From: Enoplosus armatus | Taxonomy: Eukaryota; Chordata; Actinopteri; Centrarchiformes; Enoplosidae | Length of the DNA: 64,000 nt | Assembly (NCBI RefSeq): GCF_043641665.1 | Contig: NC_092196.1 | Span: 20,311,192-20,375,191 of the forward strand | Reading direction: 5' to 3' | Shown here: positions 35,851 to 46,900 of the stretch, one piece after another | Position numbering within the stretch: the first letter of the stretch is position 1 | Layout of the letters: every line of letters begins with the position of its first letter | Notes under the pieces: model-generated | What the model saw: only the letters and a program-made list of their open reading frames with translations | Told to the model about the DNA's origin: nothing | Databases searched by the model: none | Made by a program: the position numbers and the translations under genes

Positions 35851-36554
35851 AAAACAAAACTGCTGCATATATTTATAATGATAGAGTGAAGTAGTGGATG
35901 GTTTTACCTCGTCTGGCCTCTAAAAACTGTTAATCTGCTCACAGCTGACAAATGCCACCTGTGACAACACGGAAGTAGACGTGCTCCTCGTCACAGGTCG
36001 CATGTCGACCGGCTGTGAACTGTTTGCTGCTCAGACTCATTTGTTTGAATCATTTGAATCAGGAGAGGTCAAATCATTTGGCGATTCATTCAAGAAAAAA
36101 GCAAAAATTGGACCAAAGTCTGTTAATCATCTCAAGATCCCTGACATCAGCACTGGTTCTTCAAAGCCAAACAATACGTGTTCAGAGCTGCGAGCAGTTT
36201 TCAGTCTTGCAGCATTGAAAGAAACAGAACTTCATTCTGGAAATTTGGGGCGAAGTGCTGCTTAAAAGTGAGGCAGAAACTTTGCTCTCCGTTATAATCC
36301 ATAGATATTTTCCAGTGGTTTGGTTGTATCTTTAAATATCCCGTATTGGTTTTAAGCCTCCATCCCACAGGTGGAGGTTTAACCCTGTACAGATAAAGTG
36401 TGCTTTTCCTCCACTGGCTTCACCTGAGAATGAATGAGAGTGTGAAATGAGACGGTGTGAACAGCGTGGCACCAGTTAGGCAGGTGAAAAATGGCTGTTC
36501 ATTAAGTTATGCCAACCATATCCCAGTCTCAGTAATTGGATGTACTGGTATGTA

Positions 36555-36560
<6 letters not shown>

Positions 36561-36586
<26 letters not shown>
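36561..36586 (+). repeat. (GT)n microsatellite
   Basis: A 26-nt pure TG repeat in intergenic DNA. Confidence 0.9.
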
Positions 36587-36587
<1 letters not shown>

Positions 36588-36739
36588 TGGAGGAATCTGC
36601 TCCTGGACGTCGGGGAGGAGCCTGATCAATAACACAACTGATACATTCGCTGATTAAGCAGATTCATTTTGTTTTAAACAGAGTCTCCACTAATCCCACA
36701 GCCACCCCCCCCCCTCCCCACCCCCACTCACATCACACA

Positions 36740-36878
36740 CACCTCTGTACTTCTATACATGTGAGGACTCCCGTTGACATAACACACTCTGAAGAGGTGA
36801 GGACGAAATATCCTTAAAAAAATGTCCTTACTGTCAAGGTTGAAACAGATTGGTTCTAACAAAGGTAGATGTACCAGG

Positions 36879-36913
<35 letters not shown>

Positions 36914-36924
36914 CACACACACAC
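36740..36924 (+). repeat. Teleost CA-microsatellite-associated repeat
   Basis: TCTGTACTTCTATACATGTG then AGGACTC...TTGACAT and later ATGTCCTTACTGTCAAGGTT lead into a 46-nt CA repeat (36879-36924, one interruption). This layout, a 'TGTGAGGAC' unit ending in a CA microsatellite, is a frequent dispersed repeat in fish. A second relative lies at 45890-46155. Confidence 0.5.
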
Positions 36925-38830
36925 GAGGAGTTTCTTGACTGTCAATGTTTTTCTAGTCATCTTCCATCACAGTAGTCCACTCGTCACAACTGATCCAATA
37001 ACATTGTTGAGCATTGTTAATACGTGCATCAGTGAATAGAGGCTGAGCAAACCGCTTACATCCATTAGCAACTTTACAAAGCTTCCGCCCGACATCCTGT
37101 CGGTCCATCTTTTTCTTCTTCTTGCTTAATTAACGACAGGCAGAAGTGGTTTGTTGTCTTTGTCAATGTGAAATCTTTCAAATCGTCTTCATGGCGGGAA
37201 GTTCTGTGTTTTCGAGATAAACTACGGAATGACAAATCAAGCTTTCGTTAGCGACCCTCACTAGGTTGGTCAACACTTCCTGCAGCTGTTTCACAATAAA
37301 AGCTAAGTGAATTTATTAGAAACTATGTAAATATTGTAAAAACAAGCAAAGGCGTTTTACACATTAACTGCTGCCCACAGCGCCGACTAGTGGCTTTAGA
37401 AGTAACTAACACACACACACACACACACACACACAGGACACAGAGGGTAATGCAGTGTTTGCAGTCTCTCAGCTGTTCCTTTAGTCGTGTAGTTAAAAGT
37501 CAGTGTGTCACACAAACACTGTGATTGCATTACGTTTAATTGCTGTATTCATCTGATGTGTTATTGTGGTGCAACAGCACTAACGTGTACAGACATTCTC
37601 TCTAATAATCCTCTGTGATATTTTCATATTCACCTGAATGTTTGTTGTGCTTCTTTCTGTCTGAATCATTTCAGTCAGCCTGTTTTATTCAACAGTTAGG
37701 TGATAATAATGCCGTTTGAGGAAATCACATCCTGTAATGGACATTTTTCGTTATTTTTATAGTTTTCGTTTTTTATAGCCTAAATTAAAGTCCAAAAATA
37801 TTGTAATTAAGTCTGTAATTGAAATGATTAAGTGCATGGGCAGTGATGGTCAACAAGAGAACAACACCTGCAGAAACTCCAAATTAACAGAAAGTTACTT
37901 TTGTCTTCGCATCAAGGGGGGAAAAAAAAGAGCCATGTGTAAATCTGTAAATCTCGGTTTACAAATCCTGGGTCGTAAAATGCTTTTAGCGAGATTATAG
38001 CTTTCATTTTTAGTTAGAGCTGGGCTAACTAACGTTATTATGCATCTGTTTTTGTATTTCAGTCCACCATGCTCTTATTATTTAAGGTCATTTCTTCCTG
38101 TCGAACTCGCCGCTTCGCTTCTGCTTTCGAACCAGGTACCAAAACAGTGTGCGCGGATTATAAACTGTGTGCACGGATTTATATCCCGAGAGTACAGATT
38201 TACTCATGGCTCTATTTTCTCTCTCAGTCGATCCCGGGGGGGGGGGGCTCCGTAGATAAGAGATGTGACCGAAGTTGCCACTCAAGGTTTAAGTTCCTGA
38301 AGCAACGTCCTTTAAGTGATTCATCTATATTTTTCACTCTGTTGTTGCATGTGTTTGCAGCCTGCAGGCAGTCTGAAACGACCTCTGGGTTTGTATCTCA
38401 GGGTTAGCGGCTGCTTTGTCAGCTGTCCAGCTCCTCCACAAACACTTAGAGGCGATCTGCTTAATCAATTGTTAAAAGATCAGACCTCACGCCGTCTTCA
38501 CTGTCTCTGCAGACAGTGAGGAGAGGGGGAGGAGGCTGACAGGACACAGGAAAGACAAAAAGATGGAACTCGCCAAAGAGATAAGAAATAAAAATAAAAA
38601 AAAGTGGCCATGCTTTCACAGGCAACTGTTTGAAAAGGATAATGCACTGATTGACAGCTAGTCACGGCAGCAAAACATTTACTGCAGGGGAGGGACGGCG
38701 GTTGCAGGATATCAGAGCGATTTATCCAAGGTCATGAGAGAGGAGCAGTAAATTTCACTCAGAATCAGGCAATGCTGCATCACCACGTGATCCTTTTCCC
38801 GCCAATTTATAGAGACCTGACAGGCCACGT
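36925..38830. other. Intergenic, no gene recognised
   Basis: Mostly AT-rich unique sequence. It holds the CA repeat above and an 11-nt G run at about 38237-38247. No exon is recognised on either strand. Confidence 0.4.
37409..37435 (+). repeat. (CA)n microsatellite
   Basis: A 27-nt pure CA repeat. Confidence 0.9.
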
Positions 38831-39166
38831 TTACATGTTCACGCACACAAGCGTGTTGCAGTTCTGCAGGTGCACGAGTCCTCGGGGTGCTCCCCCACCA
38901 TGCAGCCTACCTGATGAGATCTTAAAGTCGGGGCAGAAGAAGTCTGGCAGGCTGTGTTGCTCTCCCTCCCCAAGTTTATGGCTGCGCTCACGGGCACAAC
39001 AGAGACTCCAGGCCCATTTATATTCATGGCGCAGCGCCGCTTGCACCTCGTCTAACGTCCTGTCCCTGTTGAGAGGGAAAACTGACACGCCGTGGGCAGG
39101 GAGGGGGGGCATCTCCGCTCTTTCCTTGTCATTCTCCTGCCTCTTGTGGATACTGACACCCACCTG
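38831..39166 (-). other. Open frame with splice-like borders, unrecognised
   Basis: On the minus strand a frame runs from about 39166 down to 38831. It begins after CACTCAG and includes the words SVFPLNRDRTLDEVQAAL and HEYKWAWSLCCARE. A donor-like TCAG|GTAGGC at about 38913 would give an exon of roughly 250 nt. The codon choices look plausible for protein, but I know no family with this sequence. It may equally be a conserved non-coding block. Confidence 0.25.
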
Positions 39167-39189
39167 AGTGTTTGTGCATGTGTGGTGCG

Positions 39190-39295
39190 GCTGGGTGCAT
39201 ATTATGCAATTTGTAATACGGGAAATTGATTAGCCTAATTGCTTTCTATTCAAAGCTGCATGTGTGCTGCTTAATTTTTCACAATTAGCCCTGAG
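39190..39295 (+). promoter_or_regulatory. Candidate enhancer rich in homeodomain/POU words
   Basis: The block contains ATTATGCAATTTG, AAATTGATTAGCC, CCTAATTGC, a TGCATG word and ACAATTAGCC in about 100 bases. It is AT-rich but not repetitive, which is typical of deeply conserved developmental enhancers. No alignment was possible. Confidence 0.3.
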
Positions 39296-39348
39296 CAGTG
39301 ACACAGTGGGGAGCGTCTCCATGAACGATGATGGCAACGATAACCTTA

Positions 39349-39369
39349 GGGGGGGGGGGGGGGGGGGGG
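39349..39369 (+). repeat. Poly-G run (21 nt)
   Basis: A pure run of 21 G. It can form G-quadruplexes and is prone to assembly and length errors. Confidence 0.95.
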
Positions 39370-39466
39370 CTCTCAGCGTCCAAAAACAGAAGGAGCAGTT
39401 TGACTTTGCGGGATGAATCTAAAGAAATCCGGCTGGATACTCTGCAGTCCAACAGGAAGTGACACA

Positions 39467-39600
39467 GGGCGTCCTGGTGGCTCAGTCGGCAGAGGCAGCT
39501 TGTGACTGTGACGTAGCTCAGGTTTATTCTGGCTTTCTTGGTCACATGTCTGTCTCTTCCCTCCCTTTCACGTCCCTGTTGTCACTCTCCGCTGTCACCT
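39467..39600 (+). mobile_element. Degraded tRNA-derived SINE fragment
   Basis: GGGCGTCCTGGTGGCTCAGTC followed by GGCAGAGG resembles the 5' end of tRNA-derived fish SINEs; the TGGCTCAGTCGGC part is an A box. A pyrimidine-rich tail (GTCTCTTCCCTCCCTTTC) fits the later body. The B box is not recognisable and the copy is heavily diverged. Confidence 0.5.
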
Positions 39601-40501
39601 AACAAATATGCTCAGCAGACCTAGAAAGATGCTCTAAAAACAGGCACAACTTCTGGCACCAGACTGGATGCAGGAGTTGCATAAACAGCCTCCCTAAAAG
39701 ATGAAGAATTGTTTTCACTTTCCCCGAAGAAATAAATCAATACATCATCTCCAGAGAGTACTATAAAAGCCAGAGTTGTTTATGACATGCTCTGATTGCT
39801 TTCCACGTAGCAGTTTACATGTTTTAGCGGCAATTAAAGGGACTGGGTCTGTCTGTCAGGACCCCCCCATCAGTCATCCAGCCAGCAATACCAGCAAAAG
39901 CATTCCTTTGAGTAGTTATCCCCTTTCTCTGATGCCTTTTTTTCCTGATTCAACTTACTGTTAATTTCCCTCAATCAATATTTGTGACGTTAACGTTGAA
40001 TCAAATTATTCTGCACGTTGTAAAACAAGAAAGTGATCATGAACATTTCCTCCTTCAGCTTTTCTTTCTTTCTCTTGTGGTTTTGCAGTTTTGCAAGTGG
40101 AACATCTATAGCAGCTAAAGAGCCAGATATTTGTCTCAGCGTAGCTTCAGGACAGTGATATGTGATAGCTGCACATCTGTTGTGATGTTTTTCTGCCCGG
40201 GGGGGCCAAAAAGGGACTAATGCAACTTTAAAGGGACGAGGAAACATTACTCTGCGATAAAGGTCGTTAAAGATGAAATCTATATCCCTTTCTGTTAAAA
40301 TATTGTTCTTCCTGTGATCTGCGGGAGGTGTGGGGGGGGGGTCATCCTTTCACATTAAGATGGTGGTTGAACTTGTTGTCCCTTTGTCTCTATGGACACA
40401 CAGACGTCGAGTTTTTCAAATGTTCTTTTTTTACACTCCTGCTTTAAAGACATTAGCAGGGGAGACAGAGGAAGAAAACATTGTCAGTGCAATTTAAATG
40501 A

Positions 40502-40502
<1 letters not shown>

Positions 40503-40546
<44 letters not shown>
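40503..40546 (+). repeat. (CA)n microsatellite
   Basis: A 44-nt pure CA repeat in intergenic DNA. Confidence 0.95.
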
Positions 40547-40548
<2 letters not shown>

Positions 40549-41589
40549 GTAGATTAAAAACAAAGTGGTATGCTCATATGTGGATTAGAGCATGTGTATG
40601 TGTGTGTGTATGTCAGAGATCAGCTGTATGTCAACTGGGAGAGCAGGCTTGTGACAGCTGGACCGGTGGCGGGGGTGGGGGGGGTCTGGTTCAGCACGGG
40701 CAGCCATGGTTTCAGCTTAACCAGGGTCTTACACTGATCCCTGCTCCACATAGCGTAGGGGCCGCCAAAGACTGACGGAGGACTCTTCCGCCACCCTCCG
40801 TGTCACCTGCAGCTCCGGGTTTACAGCCAGGTCAGCCCGCAGGGTCAAAGTAGGAATATTAATATCAGAGCGCCGTGTCGAGGCCTCAGGTAAACATCCA
40901 CCCATGTGTTCTGACAAAATGGATTACATTCCCAACGCCATTGTCCTGTAATCTGCAGCCTCGCAAAGATCATTACCCTCCAAACACTTGCACATACAAT
41001 CTGTTCAATCTCGCTACACTGCGTGCTGACAAAGCGAACGGCGTCTGATGGAGCGTTGCGCTCGCAATAAATGTGATAAAGCAAAGAGGAGAGATATATA
41101 TCAAACATCTGTCCGATGACAATCGAGCACACGGACCTGTGTCCTTGGATAAAAAAAAAAAATCCTGTTTGGCGTTTTGATGATCTGATTTGAACCGTGT
41201 TGATTCATTTACTGCGTTCTAAAACTATGTACTTGTTTTGATTGTTTTAAGGTAAAGCTACACAACAGACGGCGTCACATGATCATTGTGCCACACATGC
41301 TGGTGAAGGAGCTTTGCTTCAGCACTAGATGGGATTTCAAAGGCAGAACTGTAATAAAGCACAACTACATAGCTTTCCATCTGCTGTGGCATTTAAAACC
41401 TGCTGATCACTCGCTCGGATACTATAGAGTCAGAAAATCCAACTGCTCAGTTCAGCTGCACTTCTCTCCTGAATATTTAAATCCTTTAATGCACAGAGAC
41501 ACTAGCCGAAGCCTGAATACCCTTCAATTGATTCCTCTTGCACAATGTGAAAATTTACAAGACATTTTAGGACCCCCTTCACTTATATA

Positions 41590-41618
41590 CCCCCCCACCC
41601 CCACCCCCACCCCCACCC
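41590..41618 (+). repeat. (CCCCCA)n short tandem repeat
   Basis: A C-rich hexamer repeat of about 4-5 units. It could form an i-motif or, on the other strand, a G-quadruplex. Confidence 0.9.
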
Positions 41619-43704
41619 TTCAGCCCCAGCTGTAAAGATCACATCAGATTTATTGGGATTTCACCCGGACAGGTTTTCATCCCATGGCAGATCAATCACT
41701 TGTCCTGTGTAGTTAATGTAGAGGTGTGCATGTCTTAAATATGTCTGCAGTGCCATGGGCAGAAAGGAAGGGGGGCGACAGAAACCAATATCACTGAGTG
41801 AATCTGTTTCATGTCCTCTGTCTCCGGGGGTCAAACAGAAACGGATAAATCACATGTGGTTTGGACTGAAAAGCCCACGTTGTGGTTCCACTTTGGGGCG
41901 CACCTCGGCAGGAAACGCCGCTGGACTCGGTCTTATAGTTTTTGATATGACAGCGTGAGGCCCCCATTTATCACATGGCCATGATACAGAAAACTATACC
42001 ATAAAGAATGGAGCAGTAAATCAACAGACAGGTTTAGAGATGACCAACAGGGGGAGTCTGTCCAGCTGTTCTGGAGTCAGTCACTGCAGGAATTAGGAAT
42101 CCTGAAACGTGACCTTCAGAAAATGGAACAAGCTCCCCCAGAACTCCCCCAGTGTCAGCCACCTTATACTAGCCCCAACATGAAATCAGCATGAAGCATT
42201 TGTTATTTCATTATTGGCCAGATGAACACAAAGTTCATGAAGATGTGTGTAACACCCCCCACGACCTTCGCAGATATTCTACCAGCTGTTACTCGCATGT
42301 ATACGCGCATTCTGTGGCTGTTTGTTTACTTGATGGTGTATTAAAACATTAACAACACAAGCTTATGTTTTCATCTTTGCATAAAAGCATTGAAAATATG
42401 ACCAAGATTGGCCGGTCTTTGTGTTCGCGTGTCCGACGGCAATCACTTCATGAAGGACAACATAAAGACAGAACAAAGCATTAAAAGCAAAAGAGATTTT
42501 CCCAGTTTCAGATTGTGACAGAAATAAACAATAATTGTGAGGCTCTGGGATTGTGAGCACATACAGGAGTGCAATTTTTTGTGCATTAATATTTGATTAG
42601 ATATTTGCACGCGTAATGGCACGAATGCAGTGAGTTGTTTGTGCACTCTGTTGTCCCATGGAGCTTTGCTAAATTCAGCTTTGGCTTCAGTGTTTGTTTC
42701 CTAAATGTCTCAGCGTCCTGAATGAGCAGCTAACATGCGACTTCATGACACTTTTATGCTGTCACTAGCCAAAGTGCAGGATGAGTCAGAGTCTTTAGGA
42801 CCCCTGCATCCCTTATCTGGATCTTTAACTCTGATAAAGTGCTGAACTTAAAGAACTGACCATGAACCGACAGACACTGCCAACCCTACAGTACTGTGAT
42901 TTCTTCTGGGACTTGCAGAACAGCAGAGTCTAATGTTTGTTATCTGGACTACTGCGAGTGAGAGACTGGTCCAGCCCTGTTGATGAACTCCATTTCCACT
43001 AATCAGCACCAGGCCATGTGGAGCTGTGCAAGGCTCATGAATACGAAGACCAGTTGTTGTCTCAATGTGTTTGAATTCAGCTGTAACAACAGGATGTTTG
43101 CTGCTTTGCTGTGCCTCTGCAGAGGCGTATGACTAATGATATAAGCGGTTCAAATGTTTAAGAGGACCAGCCAAACAACTCACAGAAAAATTATAAACTG
43201 AGGACTATTTGGCATCGTTTCAATTTGTCTTGTGTCTTAAGATAGAGATAACTGGGAGAGCAAGAGATGTAGCTTTATTTACGATGATAATCTGGTTTAA
43301 GATTCGAGATCTGATTCAGCATTTAGTCAGGACCAGCAGGGGAGGGTCAGAGATAGACGCTGGGTAGTAGATTAATCTATGATTTAGGCTCCAGATATTG
43401 TTTTGTTTATCGGAGGTGGGTAACGAGATGCTTATCACATCAGGCCAGCAGAGAGAAGCTTCAGATGTACTGCAGCTCGGAGGGAAACTGAATACACAAA
43501 ATACTTCTGATTTGACATTGACTCAAAGGTGTGGACACACGCCAACTATGTCAAACTGGGGGTATTTTTGGATGCAGATTTTTTTTTCTGGCTCGTCACC
43601 TGTTTTCACTCACACTCATGATGCTGATGAATCTACAGATTAGTTAAATGCCTGTGGATTCCAGGAGATTAGCGTGGCTGTATTTTGTTTAAATCAATTT
43701 ATAC

Positions 43705-43790
43705 CGGGGGCGTAACGGTACGCGGGGTTCACGGTTCGGCATGTACCGTGGGCGTGCTGGAGCAGATGACCATGTTAAGAAATCAGTGCC
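43705..43790 (+). mobile_element. DNA transposon end fragment (hAT-like, uncertain)
   Basis: The string GGGGGCGTAACGGTACGCGG with GGTTCACGGTTCGGCATGTA resembles the CpG-rich ends of fish hAT-type elements that read 'GTAACGGTAC...CGGTTCGG'. No transposase or target duplication is visible. Confidence 0.35.
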
Positions 43791-43871
43791 TATCTGACAT
43801 CAGCTCGGCATGAAAGTAAAAAAGACAGTTGGAAATGTAGTTGCTCACAGGGATTACTTTTACATACGTTT

Positions 43872-43917
43872 ACTTCAGTATTACTTCAGTATTACTTCAG
43901 TATTACTTCAGTATTAC
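43872..43917 (+). repeat. 11-nt tandem repeat, about four units
   Basis: ACTTCAGTATT is repeated about four times in a row with no mismatch. A small minisatellite. Confidence 0.9.
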
Positions 43918-46900
43918 GTTGAACATCCGACATTGTAACGTTATATATGTGACAGAAAATAAGGGAAAGCATAACAGGCCCCCTTTAAGAATTGTATTAA
44001 GATACAGTTGAAAAAAGTGACCCTATGCTTAGGTTTGGTTTATTGTCGGCTCCAAAACTATTTAGTTATCATGATCATGATCAGAGAAAAGTTCATGGTT
44101 CATGTTGATAGGAGAAAGTTGTTTAAGTTGCAATGCTGATGTCTGTTTGTTAGGAAATAAGGACGTTTTGCGGGGTAAATAAGACAAGAATCTAAACATG
44201 TTATATTTGGGCACTGAGAGAGTCACAACACGTTTTAGTTCTCCAGCCAGGCATTAAAGCAGACACTGATGCAGCATTACTATAGAGTCATTTTGTATGG
44301 TGATGCAGCAGATCCTCACTGGAGGTCTCTGTTGGTCTTTTACTCTAATTAACTTCTTCACTCATTTATAAAGGGAATAGATGAACTCACTTCTCTTGTG
44401 ACTTCGCTTTTGTCAATTACAGATCATTGTAGCTTGACTGGATGGGAGATATAAGCCAGGTGGTAGGTCGGTTTATGGAAAGGTCATATCAGTTTTTGTA
44501 TAATTCCTATAATTTACCAATAGAGGTCAATAGAGGTCACAGATGACAAAATGGCTCTTGGTGTAATATCAGAAATTGTCCTGGAGGGAGATGCTGGGGA
44601 CAGTTTGGACGGTCAGCAGTTTTACTGATAATGACACAGAGGAGGATGAGTTTATCAGCATGTGAGCCGCAGACTCATGGATGAGTGTATTGATCATGTA
44701 GCAGAAGACGGGACAGGTGCACATTGTTAAACAGCTGCAGCAGAGGCGTCATGCCCAGAATATAAAAGCCGTCATTAAACACTGCGCTCCGATGACACCT
44801 CACTTCTCAGGCAGATGTATTTACCGCTGCGGCCCCGCGTTAATGAGCTGGATCAGGAATCAGTTGGAGGACTTGACGCCTCAGCAGCAACTCATCAATA
44901 GATGGCAGTTTTTGTTTTTTTTATCTGACTTCACAATTCATATCGTCACTATCAGAAAATGAAGAGCTGGAGAACTTGAGTTTACCGAATACAATAAGAT
45001 GAGGCTTGAAGATGCATTGTGGGGACGCCCGGCGGTTGCAGCAGCAAATATTGACACGGCAAAGAAATGAACCTGAAATAAAAACGTAGAAAAATGGAAA
45101 TATAAATAAATAAGTTGCAGTTGAAACAAAGGAATGTGCTGGGGTTGGATTTGTTTTGAGAGGAACAAATACGTGTGTGAGAAAGAAAACCCATATGTGA
45201 GATAACAATATACACATTATACTCCACCAGGTGTGTATTCAAATGTGCAGATATTCTCATCTCTGAGTCTGCGAAGGCCATACATATTGAGCAGGAAGTG
45301 TGAAGGTGTGCAGGAAATTCCATTCACCTTATCGACAATGTTCAACTTAGAGGCAGATAATGTGTGTACAGGCTGAACATGCAGATGTGGATATTTGCAT
45401 TATTGCCTGTTCAGTTTATCAAAACGTCCACGTGTCAGTGGCGTGAAGATAACGCAGAATAAACCGCAAGAAAAGAAAATCATGAGATAGTGTGATAAAG
45501 GCCCAGCGGCTCATTTTGAATGCAGCCTCTACTGCACTTCTTGAATGGCAGCTAATTCTGTAAAGGAGCTGCTTCCACCGTATGTCACCCACTAGAGGGG
45601 GATAAGCACATCTTAAATGTTTGTTAGTCAAACAACGCTGAAGACAGAGACAGTCAGTGAGGGACGGCTACTGTTTTGGTGCAGGTTTGTCTTTGAAACT
45701 GTAGTCGCACGTTAAATCTTATTAAATCTAATCTCTCATTAGATTATTTAGTGGTTGGTCTGAGATATTCTGAAGGAACTTCTTCAGTCACATCACTTTT
45801 CTGTGTTCCCTTGCAGCAGCAAAAAACTATTAATAATACTACTAATAATCTGCTACCGGGGGGGATAAGACTGCGCCTGTACTAATCATGTTGTGGGGAC
45901 ACATGTTGCTTCAGACAGTCACATTATGAGCGAGACTACCTGCCATCTCCAGCCACAATCCCTGTAAACAACCCAAATACCTCAAAAAACCATAAAAGGT
46001 TTAAGACGTGTTTTTTTGTTTAAGTTTAGGCCAAGAGTTCAGTTAAGGGTAAGGGGTTGGTCTAGGTATGTAGGGGTTTTGGTTAAGGGAGGGGAGAGTC
46101 TCCAGGCAATGGATTATTAATACTGTATAAGGGTTAGGGTTAGTGTGTGTGTATGGAGAGTCACTACTGCTGCAGAGTTAAATGTTTGTAAGTGTATTTA
46201 CAGAAATTGGACACCAATACTATATTTCCACATGACCACTTCATGAGTGTTGGACAGATCAGACGGTTATTCAATATCAATACGCAGTAAAAGTGCAAAT
46301 GCAACCAGAAAGGATTAAAGATGAAGAATAAAGATTTGAGACACATTCTAGCCAGATGTTGAAGTGGTGAAAACGCATCTTTACTCCTTGCAACAGTTAC
46401 ATGTCTGTGGAAACAGCCACTTCCACGTTCACGCCTCGTGATAAAGGCAAGAGATAATGGCGCTGAAATGATGTACACATCACTTTACAATCCAACAAGG
46501 AGAGCAGCTCCACTGGGCTCATACAGATGGTAATATATATATATAATACTTCATCAAATACAATTCCTATAATTCCTTGTTGCAGTTGATGAACATGCTT
46601 CTGATGCACACAATTAAACAAAATGGCTGTAGAATGTATATTTGGCAGCAAAATAATAATATGTAATAAGATGTTTAGTAAGTGTTACAATATTTAGCTG
46701 AGTGTTATTACATAAAAAGTAGGTTTATAACAAGCTTACATCAAATACCAGCATGTCTATATATAAGTTAAGGAGTTAAGCAGAGTTTTGGGTGGTAATG
46801 GATTTCCCTCCGTCACCAGCGTCACTGTGACTCATGCTGAATCCAGTTTGTAGCAGCGTCATGACGCAAACAGCAGCCTGTCTCCTGCTCAGGGCTCAAA

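Larger units (their letters stand above)
34406..36715. other. Intergenic, no gene recognised
   Basis: Contains a second (TCC)n pyrimidine tract at about 34585-34632, a (CCG)n run at 34870-34893 (CpG-rich, followed by GCTGCTGCATGG), and a short CA repeat at 35349-35363. The frame at 35981-36265 is open for 94 codons but shows no domain. Confidence 0.4.
39601..43709. other. Intergenic, no gene recognised
   Basis: Contains a CA repeat at 40503-40546 and a CCCCCA repeat at 41590-41618. Otherwise unique, moderately AT-rich sequence with no recognised exon. Confidence 0.4.

Noticed and set aside
40690..40712. An RE1/NRSF site (TTCAGCACGGGCAG)
   Set aside because: The spacing between half-sites is too short compared with the canonical element.
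46131..46143. TTAGGG repeats suggesting an interstitial telomere
   Set aside because: Only two units, and they form part of a common fish dispersed repeat.
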